A stretch of DNA of 64,000 bases, taken from assembly GCA_023664485.1 (NCBI GenBank), contig JAMPFK010000001.1:291564-355563 (forward strand), written 5' to 3'. The DNA comes from Bacteroides fragilis (GTDB taxonomy: Bacteria > Bacillota > Clostridia > Lachnospirales > Lachnospiraceae). Below the pieces are notes generated by a model, which saw nothing but the letters and a program-made list of their open reading frames with translations, was not told where the DNA came from and ran no database searches. The translations under genes and the position numbers were made by a program. This document shows, one piece after another, positions 17,971 through 27,018 of the stretch (position 1 is the stretch's first letter; the number at the start of each line of letters is the position of its first letter).

Positions 17971-20900
17971 ATGTTACCGATTCAACATAATATGATGGCA
18001 TGGAACGCCGAAAGACAGTTTAATACAATTACGAAAGCGAAAAAGAAAAAATCGGAAAGGCTCTCTTCCGGTTATCGGATCAACCGCGCCGGGGACGACG
18101 CGGCGGGCCTGGCTATTTCCGAAAAGATGCGCAGGCAGATCAGAGGGCTTCAGGCAGGCACGGAGAATGCCGAGAACGGCATTTCATGGGTGCAGATTGG
18201 AGAAGGCGCGCTTAATGAGGCACACGATATTCTGCACCGGATGAACGAGCTTACCATTAAGGCGCAGAATGGAACGAATACGGCTGAGGACAGGGCCTAT
18301 ATGCAGGAAGAGTTTGAACATCTGCAGAGCGAATTGGACCGCATCAGCACTACGACTACTTTTAATGAAGTGAATATTTTCAGAGAGCATGAGTCTGTCT
18401 ATGATCAGATCCATGGAAATAAGCATTGGGATTATGAGCAGATTCATGAGATAGAGGCCGGAAAAAACAAGCTGGTCATCAATTACCGGGATACGGAAAG
18501 TTCGAAACAGAAGTCGGTGACTCTTGAAGTGCCTCCGGGAAAGTATACGACCCATGAGCTGATCGACGAGCTGGATACTTCCGCCGGTATTTCAGGAAAG
18601 ATCCATGTGGAATATACGGAAAACGGATTTTGCAGCGTAAATCTGGAAGGCGGCGAAATTATCGACAGCGTAACGGGAGATCTGACCTATCTTCTGTGGG
18701 ATACCTACGATGGCGGCGGGTACGGCGCCCTGATCGGAACTACGGCGTTTCCCCGCGCGACAAGCAGGTTAGAGGTCGTTCAGGGACAGAATGATTACAT
18801 GGAGTTTGAGATCGAGTATTTTGACGGAAGCGGTACGGAAAAAATAACGATCGATCTGTTAGATGACAGTCTGCCTGCCGGTACGAAAATGCGATATACA
18901 AAAGCGGAGCTGATGGATATTATCGATAAAGCGGTTCCAGCGGACAGCGGTTTAAAGACCAGTCATCACGGCGATTCTATCATGCTTTCCAGCGATAAGG
19001 GTATCGTTACCGGTTTTAAGGGGAATATGTTCAAGATTGAGAACGTGGATCCTATTTATGATTCTGTTTTTTATGATAATATTCAGGAAGGATATGTATG
19101 GCATGATCCGGCTTCCGTAAAGGGCGGCGCGGTTTTGACGTCGGATACGCGGGATAAGGAACATAACAGATATTATATCGACAGCAGCAACAATACGCTG
19201 GTCTTACAGCCGAACCTGATGACGTCGCCTACCACGATTACGATTGATACGAATACTCAGGACGGCTATACCGCGGATGAAATGGTAGCAGAATTGAATA
19301 AAAAGTTCGAGGCAGCAGGCCTTGAAGAAGAGGTTAAGGCTTATAAAATCACATCGAACAGCAAAGAATCTGTGGGCGACGATACCGTATATTTTTACGG
19401 CGTGGAGATCCGGACTGTGAAAGAAGGGCCGGATTCTATCGTCAATATCGACAAAGACGCCAGCACCGCTTACGATACTCTGTTTACGGTGAAAAACTTC
19501 AATTCCTATGGAACGGATACGGATGCGAAAGTAAATAATGAAACCCAGCCAGACAGCAATGCCTATGCGGAGAGTTCTAAAAATTATGGCAGTAATACAA
19601 CGGTTACGATTAAGAACGGCGTAAATGACAGCTTTACCCTCACGCTGCAAAGTAAAGCTTCCGCCAACGGATCCACAGTCGATTATAACAAATCGTTTAC
19701 CATCGATATCCTGGCAAGCGGCAGCAAGGCTATGTCGGCTGCGGATATTGCTTCCGCCATCGATGCGGAAATCAAAAAGAACAGCGAGCTGAAAGACAGG
19801 ATCGAGGCCAAAGTAGTAGATGGTAAAGTGCGGATTCTGGATAAGGAAGATAAGACTCTTGATAATGTAAAAGACGATTATCTCAACTGGAATACGACGA
19901 TTCAGCTTGGCAGTGCGGGCAGTAATACCGGTTACAGAAGCATTTTCCAGCAGGAATATCAGTATGATGTACCGCAGACGGTCAGTAAGAAGGGTTCTTT
20001 GACGATCGATACCAGCGGCAGGACTATGAGCGGCGGTATGACGATCAATATCAACGGGACGAATGAATATTTCAGTTTTAACGGAAAAACTTCCCTTAGC
20101 GATATCGTGGCAGAAATCAATAAGGCGAATCCCATAACCTTCAGCCCGGTTTCCGGACAGGGAAATACGCTGCCGAAGAATTTCACGAAGACCGTTCAGG
20201 GTACGACGACAGTCAGTTACTGGGCGGGCGGTTCCGTCAGCGGAGATTCCGTGAAAGTGCAGGGCAACACGGATCTTCAGGCGAACGCGCCGGCAAAGCT
20301 TGAAATAGGGCCTGAGCTCAAGTCAAATATGGTAATAACGGATCAAAATAATAAGATTACAATTACGTTGAACGGAAAAACAAGAACGCTTTCTCTGAAA
20401 CCTAACGATCCTGCCGGTGTAAGCAATACGGCATCCTATACCATGGATGGACTGGCGGCGGCGCTGCAGGCTGAAATCGACAAAGAATTCGGAACAGGGA
20501 TGGGCGGCGCTTCTGTGGATGTTGAGAATAACAGGCTCGTCCTTACGTCTATCCTGCCGGAAGGACAGGATGGAAAGGAAACTTCTATTGCCGTTTCCGC
20601 AAAGGGGGGGGCAACTAATACCTTTTTTGAATATCTGAATACGGTGGAAACGGCGGCTAGCTGCACAAGCGATCAATGGCTTGCAAATGAAATTTATCTG
20701 AAAGACGGCGACAGCGATAAGTTCAAATTCACTTTTAAAGACAGTACGGGAACATACGACGTTGAACTCGATCTGACGGATAATGCCAGCGCAGCAGGTG
20801 AAAAATTCACCGCACAAGGTCTTGTAGACAGAATCAATAACAGGATGAATAATACGACCGAACCCTATAAGGGTAAGGTAACGGCAAGCCTTGTGGATAA

Positions 20901-23112
20901 CCGGCTGGTTCTTACGACGAAAGAGACGGGAAATCAGACTTCCATCACCTATACGACCGGTCTTTCAGGAAACACCGACCCGAACGCTGACGCTATTTTC
21001 GGGGGGCTTTCCAATTTTACGGCGGCTCAGATCATTCTCGATAAGAATGTTCAGGCCAGCGCTAATTTTACCGGTACGAAGTCCTTTGAATTTATGCTGG
21101 ACGGTCAGAAACAGACAGTCGAGATCGGGAAATGGAACAGTGTGAACGATTTGGTAGCGAAGCTGAATAGCGCGTTTCTCAATCATAAAGACGACAGCAA
21201 TCAGCCCGCGCCGATAGAAGTGACCGCTTCCAATGTAAATGGAAAGCTTTGCCTGACAAAGAATGACGCGGGGAGCGGCAGCCTTAGTATGGCGTATAAT
21301 TCTGGTGGCAGCGTCATGGCGGATATGTTCGGCTATGAACCGAAGCCCGGCGTGAAGGTATCTTACAGCGGGACGAAATTGATAATAACAGCCGGCGCGA
21401 ACGATATGATTTCGGTCAGTTCCGGAAGCAGCGGCGGTACGGTAGCGCCGAAGAAGGCGACGGCATATCTGTCCCATAATTCGGGTTCCGGTTTCCATTC
21501 CGCCAAGTACAGTACCGTTACCAGCAATACGCTTGATCCTAACGGGATTGTGCTGGACCGATGGAATAATGATCTGAAATTTAGCTTTAAACAGGGCACG
21601 ACGACAACAACGGTCGAGATTACGCTGACAGAGAGTACGGGAGGAAATCCGACTTCTCTGGAGAATATCAAAAAGGAGCTCCAGGACGGAATAGACGCCA
21701 AACTTGGAAGCGATGTGATAGAAGTCCTGCTCGAAAATAATAAGCTGTCTCTGAAGTCCAAAAAACCGGGCAGCGAGTTCCAGTTTTCCGGTCTGCAGAG
21801 CGATAGAAACGGAAAAACCGGCGGCGGCTTTTTCCATCATGTGATGAGCGGTTATACGGAAAAAAAGAACCAGCTGCCGGATCGGGAGGATGTAAACGGC
21901 GAGCAGTGGGCGGATGATATTTTTGCTCAGGGGCGTCACGATGTGGTTACCGAACTGACGAAATTAAAGCCTGGCGTCAGCGATACGCTGATTCTGGATC
22001 TGACCTATATTCCGGATACGGATCATGATAACAGGATAGAAAACGATAAAAAAGAGACGATTACGCTGGAAATGAAGCTTGATCCGAATATACGGGAAGA
22101 GGACTTCTACAATGCCGACAAACTGAAAAAGATGATTCAGGAAAAGCTTAACGAGGCGATCAATAGCAAAGAAGTTCAGGAGAAAGCAGCAGATCTTGGC
22201 ATTCAGCTTCATGAGAATCTGATCGAGGTGGATGTGGGCAGGCATAAGACTGACATCTATGGAAATAAGGATAACGTATCCGTCAGCTTTACGATGACAA
22301 AGGATCATGATATCGCAACTCCGGTAGAAGGGTATTTTTATATCGACGGCATTCGGGGCAATGCGGCTTACGAGACTTTCTATCATACGGAAGGCGAATT
22401 GATTCCCGCCTATATTATCGGTACGAAAAATATCAATGAGGGCGTGAATCTGGGGCCGGATGATACGGAATTATCTTTTGTTGTCGATGACGAGAAATAT
22501 GTGCTCAAGCTCGATCCGGGTAAATACAGCGCGGAAGAAATCATTAATACGCTTACCAGAAAATTTGAGGAACAGGATATTCCTCTGGCGGCACAGATCA
22601 CAAAAGAAGGTTTCCTGAAAATATCCCATCAGAGAATGGGAAAACATATCATCGAGAAGATCAGCGGCAGCGCAAGGGATGAACTGTTTTATCTGGAGGA
22701 CGCTGAGAAAGATCCTTTTCAGGAACGATCTATCAGAATCAGCAGCTACGAGGGCGACAGGATCGATCTGTACAGTCCGAGATTCTCTACAACGATGCTT
22801 AATATCAACTCGCTTTGCATATCGGGAATAAAATATGCGGAGAAAGCTACGAACCGTATCAAGGAAGCGATAAGCATGGTAGCGGAAATGAGAAATACGT
22901 TTGGAGCCATTCAGAACAGGCTGGAGCATACGATTAATAACAACTGGAATAAGCATGAAAATCTTTCGGCGGCGGAATCCCGTATCCGTGATGCGGATAT
23001 AGCGACGGAAATGGTGGATTTTTCTAATCTGAGCATCATACAGCAATCGGGGCAGGCCATTTTGGCTCAGGCAAATCAATCGAGAAACCTGCTGCTGTCG
23101 CTGTTAAGTTAG
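17971..23112 (+). CDS. Giant flagellin (1713 residues)
   Basis: The first 140 or so residues are a normal flagellin D0/D1 N-terminus (Asn/Gln-rich start, LSSGYRINRAGDDAAGLAISEKM, then MNELTIKAQNGTN). The last 105 or so are a normal C-terminus (AEKATNRIKEAISMVAEMRNTFGAIQNRLEH, ending in AQANQSRNLLLSLLS). Between them lie roughly 1450 residues in place of the usual 100-300 surface domain. This middle reads as about ten diverged beta-alpha-beta modules of 90-150 residues, each ending in a strand like NRLVLTS, GKLCLTK or NKLSLKS. Only two cysteines are seen (one in FCSVNL, one in the C-terminal NSLCIS) plus a few in the middle. A sigma-28 promoter precedes it and a terminator follows. No other flagellar structural gene is in the window. 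Confidence 0.96.
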   Translation: MLPIQHNMMAWNAERQFNTITKAKKKKSERLSSGYRINRAGDDAAGLAISEKMRRQIRGLQAGTENAENGISWVQIGEGALNEAHDILHRMNELTIKAQNGTNTAEDRAYMQEEFEHLQSELDRISTTTTFNEVNIFREHESVYDQIHGNKHWDYEQIHEIEAGKNKLVINYRDTESSKQKSVTLEVPPGKYTTHELIDELDTSAGISGKIHVEYTENGFCSVNLEGGEIIDSVTGDLTYLLWDTYDGGGYGALIGTTAFPRATSRLEVVQGQNDYMEFEIEYFDGSGTEKITIDLLDDSLPAGTKMRYTKAELMDIIDKAVPADSGLKTSHHGDSIMLSSDKGIVTGFKGNMFKIENVDPIYDSVFYDNIQEGYVWHDPASVKGGAVLTSDTRDKEHNRYYIDSSNNTLVLQPNLMTSPTTITIDTNTQDGYTADEMVAELNKKFEAAGLEEEVKAYKITSNSKESVGDDTVYFYGVEIRTVKEGPDSIVNIDKDASTAYDTLFTVKNFNSYGTDTDAKVNNETQPDSNAYAESSKNYGSNTTVTIKNGVNDSFTLTLQSKASANGSTVDYNKSFTIDILASGSKAMSAADIASAIDAEIKKNSELKDRIEAKVVDGKVRILDKEDKTLDNVKDDYLNWNTTIQLGSAGSNTGYRSIFQQEYQYDVPQTVSKKGSLTIDTSGRTMSGGMTININGTNEYFSFNGKTSLSDIVAEINKANPITFSPVSGQGNTLPKNFTKTVQGTTTVSYWAGGSVSGDSVKVQGNTDLQANAPAKLEIGPELKSNMVITDQNNKITITLNGKTRTLSLKPNDPAGVSNTASYTMDGLAAALQAEIDKEFGTGMGGASVDVENNRLVLTSILPEGQDGKETSIAVSAKGGATNTFFEYLNTVETAASCTSDQWLANEIYLKDGDSDKFKFTFKDSTGTYDVELDLTDNASAAGEKFTAQGLVDRINNRMNNTTEPYKGKVTASLVDNRLVLTTKETGNQTSITYTTGLSGNTDPNADAIFGGLSNFTAAQIILDKNVQASANFTGTKSFEFMLDGQKQTVEIGKWNSVNDLVAKLNSAFLNHKDDSNQPAPIEVTASNVNGKLCLTKNDAGSGSLSMAYNSGGSVMADMFGYEPKPGVKVSYSGTKLIITAGANDMISVSSGSSGGTVAPKKATAYLSHNSGSGFHSAKYSTVTSNTLDPNGIVLDRWNNDLKFSFKQGTTTTTVEITLTESTGGNPTSLENIKKELQDGIDAKLGSDVIEVLLENNKLSLKSKKPGSEFQFSGLQSDRNGKTGGGFFHHVMSGYTEKKNQLPDREDVNGEQWADDIFAQGRHDVVTELTKLKPGVSDTLILDLTYIPDTDHDNRIENDKKETITLEMKLDPNIREEDFYNADKLKKMIQEKLNEAINSKEVQEKAADLGIQLHENLIEVDVGRHKTDIYGNKDNVSVSFTMTKDHDIATPVEGYFYIDGIRGNAAYETFYHTEGELIPAYIIGTKNINEGVNLGPDDTELSFVVDDEKYVLKLDPGKYSAEEIINTLTRKFEEQDIPLAAQITKEGFLKISHQRMGKHIIEKISGSARDELFYLEDAEKDPFQERSIRISSYEGDRIDLYSPRFSTTMLNINSLCISGIKYAEKATNRIKEAISMVAEMRNTFGAIQNRLEHTINNNWNKHENLSAAESRIRDADIATEMVDFSNLSIIQQSGQAILAQANQSRNLLLSLLS

Positions 23113-23126
23113 AAAAAATAATTGGG

Positions 23127-23158
23127 GAACAGGTATCATAAACCTGTTCTCTTTTTTT
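23127..23158 (+). terminator. Rho-independent terminator after the flagellin gene
   Basis: GAACAGG (23127-23133) pairs with CCTGTTC (23043-offset: 23143-23149), followed by TCTTTTTTT. It lies 15 bases past the flagellin stop. Confidence 0.85.
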
Positions 23159-23187
23159 AAAACTTTTTATCATCGCAGTACGTTATT

Positions 23188-23290
23188 TATAGTAAATGAC
23201 ATAACAAATTGCACATTTCATCTCTTACAAAAGCCATATATGCAAGCTTTTGCAAGGCTGAAATGGCAATTTTTAATGTCGTTAACTATA
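23188..23290. repeat. 103-bp palindromic intergenic repeat, copy A
   Basis: This stretch begins TATAGTAAATGACAT and ends with ATGTCGTTAACTATA, so its ends are near-perfect inverted repeats. Inner arms (ATTGCACATTTCA against TGAAATGGCAAT; TGCAA against TTGCA around GCTT) let the whole element fold as one long hairpin. An almost identical element of exactly the same length lies in the opposite orientation at 54611-54713. By eye the two differ at nine positions, all transitions. It sits between the flagellin terminator and the 3' end of the CotH-like gene and encodes no protein. A MITE-like mobile repeat or a structured RNA are the likely explanations. Confidence 0.88.
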
Positions 23291-23304
23291 TAAGAATGGT
23301 AAAA

Positions 23305-25110
23305 TCAGTATTGCAGGACTGCATGAAAAGTCATATCTTCCTGAACGGGCGCATCTGTATCCGGCATAGTGTCGTCCGGCGCAGCCCAATGGGAGAACTG
23401 TGCGAAGTCAAAATCCGCTTCCGGGAGAGCCGGAAGCTTTTCTCCGTCAAAAACATATAAAGTATCGTAGAGGGCGTCTTCGACAAGTAAAGTAATCTGA
23501 TGTACCGGAATCTGTTCTATCCAGGCCCTGTCCAGAAATGCCCCGCGTTTCAGAATATAGTCGGACAGAAAGGCAATTTCCTCTTCCCGGCTTGCGGTAT
23601 CTTCGTTCAGAATGTACTGTTCTTCCCAGCGCATCCGGTCCATTGCCGCGGAAGCGGCGGTCATTTCCGCAAGCTGCGGGACGTATTCTCTGGCCAGCGT
23701 CCGCAGATAAGCGCTGATTTCGTTTTGATAGCAGACAGTGAGCGCATGATAAAATTCCGGTTTGTCGTACAGGGCGGAGAACCAGGGGGAAGAATCACTG
23801 TGTGCGGCGAGTCTTGTAAGCCTGTCGGGAGAGGAGGAAATATGGCCGAGATAGGCCGGCGTATTTCCCCAGGTAACGTCATAGTCCCAGACCGGCCCGG
23901 CGTATAATTTATTGCTTATGGCGTCGATATCCTTGTAGAAACAGGAGCTCGCCACGCCGCCGTCATAGTTGGCCGTTACCTCTTCCAATAAGTATTTTCG
24001 GACAAAAGAGTCCAGATCTATCAAATCGGTATAATATTTTCCGGTGGCGCTGTCCAGGCTGTCGGATGCAAGAATCGCGTTTTCCACGTTTTGAATATAT
24101 TCATCGATATAAGCAATCTGATTTTCCGAAGCATATTCCGGTGAACGCAGGATGAAGGATTCCTGAGCGTCCGTAATAAAATAGCTTCCATTTGTTTCGA
24201 CTTCTTTTAGAAATCTGTCGTCAAAATCCCGTTCGATCAGATAGCCGCCCGTGATATCGCCCGGTTCCTTCGGAATCTGTTTCGCTTTGGTCGTATCCGT
24301 CCATGCCGTTTCATAAAGGCTTAAATCCGTTTCATCGTTGGCAATTTCTGTCAATTGTTCCAAATCCGTGATATCGAGACGGTTGTTCCTGATTTCTATT
24401 TTTTCCACCACATAATAATTTCCCCAGTATTCGCCATTCAAATACAAATCGACGAAAACGCCTTCTTTCGACTGCGCAAGTCCGAGGCGGTCCGCGAGAT
24501 TCCGGGAGAGCGCGTTGCGAAGCAGCGTCGGATCCGCGGCATTGGAAACAAAGATCCATTTTCTGGCAGACTCCATCCCCAGAAAAGGAACCGCGTCGGA
24601 AAGTTTGATTTGGAAAGGCTTTTTGGCGAATTCCGTAAAAGAGGTATTTCCCCTGCCTTTTATATAAGCGAGCGAAAGTTCAAAGCTGCTTTTGCCGTCC
24701 GCTTCCAATACGGAGAGATATCCCGGTTCTCTGTAATTTTTATCGTTGTTGATCTGTTCCGCGGTTCCCGATTCCGTATCGATGAATACCGCCGGAATAT
24801 TTTCAGAATACATCCATACGATAGAAGAAGGTTCTATGCCGTCAGGGATTTCCGGTTCCATGCCCGCGTTCTTACAGGCGGAGGGGAGAAACGCGTAATA
24901 TTGTCCGTTCTGTTCCCAGAGCGCGATTTTATGTCCTGCGGCGCAGATATACAGGTTTTTCGTCCCATCCGCCGCAAAACCGTCGTTCATTTCCCTGTTT
25001 TTGGTTTCGCTTATAGATTCATCCCGATAATCGGAAAGCCTGTTCAGCCCAAGAAGCAGTATCGAGCCGATTCCTATTAAAATACAGTAAATTCCTTTTC
25101 TTCCTGTCAT
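23305..25110 (-). CDS. CotH-like kinase family protein, membrane-anchored
   Basis: This 601-residue protein begins with a short basic stretch and one hydrophobic segment (about residues 6-22), a signal anchor, so the rest lies outside the membrane. The CotH core follows: IKGRGNTSFTEFAKKPFQIKL, WIFVSNAADPTLLRNALS, then GVFVDLYLNGEYWGNYYVVEKIE. Further on, GPVWDYDVTWGN matches the CotH metal-binding region. CotH is a protein kinase on Bacillus spores, but many clostridial homologues are surface proteins of unknown substrate. The ATG at 25110 overlaps the exonuclease III stop as ATGA, so translation is coupled. The far-upstream start at 25134 lies inside the exonuclease gene. Confidence 0.88.
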   Translation of the reverse strand: MTGRKGIYCILIGIGSILLLGLNRLSDYRDESISETKNREMNDGFAADGTKNLYICAAGHKIALWEQNGQYYAFLPSACKNAGMEPEIPDGIEPSSIVWMYSENIPAVFIDTESGTAEQINNDKNYREPGYLSVLEADGKSSFELSLAYIKGRGNTSFTEFAKKPFQIKLSDAVPFLGMESARKWIFVSNAADPTLLRNALSRNLADRLGLAQSKEGVFVDLYLNGEYWGNYYVVEKIEIRNNRLDITDLEQLTEIANDETDLSLYETAWTDTTKAKQIPKEPGDITGGYLIERDFDDRFLKEVETNGSYFITDAQESFILRSPEYASENQIAYIDEYIQNVENAILASDSLDSATGKYYTDLIDLDSFVRKYLLEEVTANYDGGVASSCFYKDIDAISNKLYAGPVWDYDVTWGNTPAYLGHISSSPDRLTRLAAHSDSSPWFSALYDKPEFYHALTVCYQNEISAYLRTLAREYVPQLAEMTAASAAMDRMRWEEQYILNEDTASREEEIAFLSDYILKRGAFLDRAWIEQIPVHQITLLVEDALYDTLYVFDGEKLPALPEADFDFAQFSHWAAPDDTMPDTDAPVQEDMTFHAVLQY

Positions 25111-25859
25111 TCCACAATCAACCCCACCGGACAATGATCCGAGCCCATGACGTCCTTATAAATGAGCGCGTCTTTCAGTTTTTCTTTCAGACATTCCGAC
25201 ACGATAAAATAGTCGATCCGCCATCCCGCGTTTTTTTCCCTCGCATGGAACTGGTATGACCACCAGGAGTAAGCTCCTTCCAGGTCGGGATAGAAATAAC
25301 GGAAAGTATCAATGAGCCCGGATTCGGTAATCGTCGTGAATTTCGCCCGCTCCTCGTCGGTAAAGCCGGCGTTCTTACGATTGGTCTTAGGATTTTTCAG
25401 GTCGATTTCCCGATGCGCTACGTTCAGGTCTCCGCAGAAAATGACGGGTTTTTTTTCTTCCAGCTTTTTAATAAAGCGAAGGAAATCGTCTTCCCACCGC
25501 ATACGATAGTCCAGTCTTGTAAGTTCCCGCTGGGAATTGGGGGTATAGACGGTCGTTATATAGAAACCGGGAAATTCCAGCGTGATCACGCGGCCTTCGC
25601 GGTCGTGTTCCTCGATGCCGATTCCATAAGCGGCGGAAAGAGGTTCTTCCTTTGTAAAAATGGCGGTACCGGAATATCCCTTTTTCTCCGCATAATTCCA
25701 GTACTGGCGATAGCCCGGCAGTTCCAGCGCGATCTGCCCTTCCTGCAGCTTGGTCTCCTGTAAGCAGAAAATATCCGCATCCGCTTCCCTGAAAAAATCC
25801 GGAAATCCTTTGCCCATGCAGGCCCGCAGTCCGTTCACATTCCATGATATCAGCTTCAT
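25107..25859 (-). CDS. xth: Exodeoxyribonuclease III (AP endonuclease)
   Basis: A 250-residue member of the exonuclease III/APE1 family that cleaves DNA at abasic sites. Motifs in order: LKLISWNVNGLRA-like start (Asn7), LQETKL (Glu34), VYTPNSQ, GDLNVAH (Asp and Asn), and GSDHCPVGLIVE at the C-terminus with the catalytic Asp-His pair. Length fits the family. GGGAG lies nine bases before the ATG. Its stop overlaps the start of the CotH-like gene. Confidence 0.96.
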   Translation of the reverse strand: MKLISWNVNGLRACMGKGFPDFFREADADIFCLQETKLQEGQIALELPGYRQYWNYAEKKGYSGTAIFTKEEPLSAAYGIGIEEHDREGRVITLEFPGFYITTVYTPNSQRELTRLDYRMRWEDDFLRFIKKLEEKKPVIFCGDLNVAHREIDLKNPKTNRKNAGFTDEERAKFTTITESGLIDTFRYFYPDLEGAYSWWSYQFHAREKNAGWRIDYFIVSECLKEKLKDALIYKDVMGSDHCPVGLIVE

Positions 25860-25918
25860 GTTTTTTTACTCCCTTCTTTTACTGTTCTCCTTCGTTATCT
25901 GAATGACACTCTTTTTCA

Positions 25919-26989
25919 TTATTCGGGCGATGCCGGATCCGGATAGTATTCCAGGATATCTTTCTGTACGATGCGCTCTGAAAGCTCATACATATTTTGA
26001 AGCCGCTCCCGATAGTTCTCTTCGGTCAGGCGGTTTTCCCCGGCAATCAGTTTGTTGCAGACGATCTGATTGATATCTTTGGAGAAATGGATCATATCCA
26101 TATATAAATTCAGATCCGTGATGATTTCCTCTTCGTCCTGATAGTAGTAAATTTCCACGTTTTCATAAGGAAGCAGGGCGGCGATCGCCTGCTCCTCGTT
26201 ATAGAGATAAGCGTCCCGCTCGCCGCTCCGGTAAATATTATCCCACCAGAGCATGGAATAAGGCGGAAAGAAAAATTTAAAGGCCGTTTCGGGATGGGTT
26301 TCGACCATATTGGTCAATAGTGTGATATTTCCTGCAAGCTCTTCTGCATAATAAGTCTTTTCCTGCATGGGCCTGACGGAAGACAGCCTGTTGTACATTC
26401 CCGTCGCAAGCTCTGCGCTGAAGAATTTCCACTGTGCCCAGTTATAGGAATTTCCTTCGTCATAATCGCTTTTTAAGGAAAATGCCAGCATATAGGGAAT
26501 TTTTTCGAAAAGAATGTCTTTATTCAGAACATATGGGTAATCGTTCCAAAAGCTGGTATCGTACAGATACATGGGACAGCCGGTAGATTCGTAGGTCGTT
26601 TCCGTGCTGGCCGAGAGGGAGGAAGGATCGATGTTATAAAAGACATACTTTAAATTCCGGTTCTCATAGGCGGTATCGAGCAGGTAGCACAAATCGGCGG
26701 TCGCGCCATAGGAGCGGATCGCTTTGATGGTCCGGCATCCGAAACCGTTATCGAACCATTTATTATTATAATTCTCGCAGACGGAGGAACCGACGATCAG
26801 GCTGTCATAGTCGAAATTGCGCAGCGTTCCGACGCACTGATATTCTTTGTCTGTGAGCACGCTTTTCAAGCCGGGAAGCGGTTTGTGGTACTGATAAAAA
26901 GGGTCGAACAATATCACGACTGCGATAATGAGCAGGAGGGCGCCAACGCTTCTTATACAAAAGGATTTTATGAATTTCTGTTCCGTCAT
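25919..26989 (-). CDS. SGNH-like membrane-anchored protein, partner of MBOAT acyltransferase
   Basis: A 356-residue protein with one N-terminal membrane segment (about 12-28) and a large extracellular part. It has a Gly-Ser-Ser motif in DSLIVGSSVCENY (about 62-74), where SGNH hydrolases carry the nucleophile, and a late Asp-X-X-His in MDMIHFS (about 297-303). Such proteins (DltD, AlgJ/AlgX, PatB-like) finish the transfer of acyl groups to surface polymers after an MBOAT protein moves them across the membrane. The gene lies 29 bases downstream of the MBOAT gene. The exact polymer is unknown. Confidence 0.72.
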   Translation of the reverse strand: MTEQKFIKSFCIRSVGALLLIIAVVILFDPFYQYHKPLPGLKSVLTDKEYQCVGTLRNFDYDSLIVGSSVCENYNNKWFDNGFGCRTIKAIRSYGATADLCYLLDTAYENRNLKYVFYNIDPSSLSASTETTYESTGCPMYLYDTSFWNDYPYVLNKDILFEKIPYMLAFSLKSDYDEGNSYNWAQWKFFSAELATGMYNRLSSVRPMQEKTYYAEELAGNITLLTNMVETHPETAFKFFFPPYSMLWWDNIYRSGERDAYLYNEEQAIAALLPYENVEIYYYQDEEEIITDLNLYMDMIHFSKDINQIVCNKLIAGENRLTEENYRERLQNMYELSERIVQKDILEYYPDPASPE

Positions 26990-27018
26990 CTGTGTTCCGC
27001 CGCCTTTCTCTGTGATTT

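Noticed and set aside
20965..21939. 324-residue open frame antisense to the flagellin
   Set aside because: No ribosome site, unusual composition, and opposite to a clearly coding frame.
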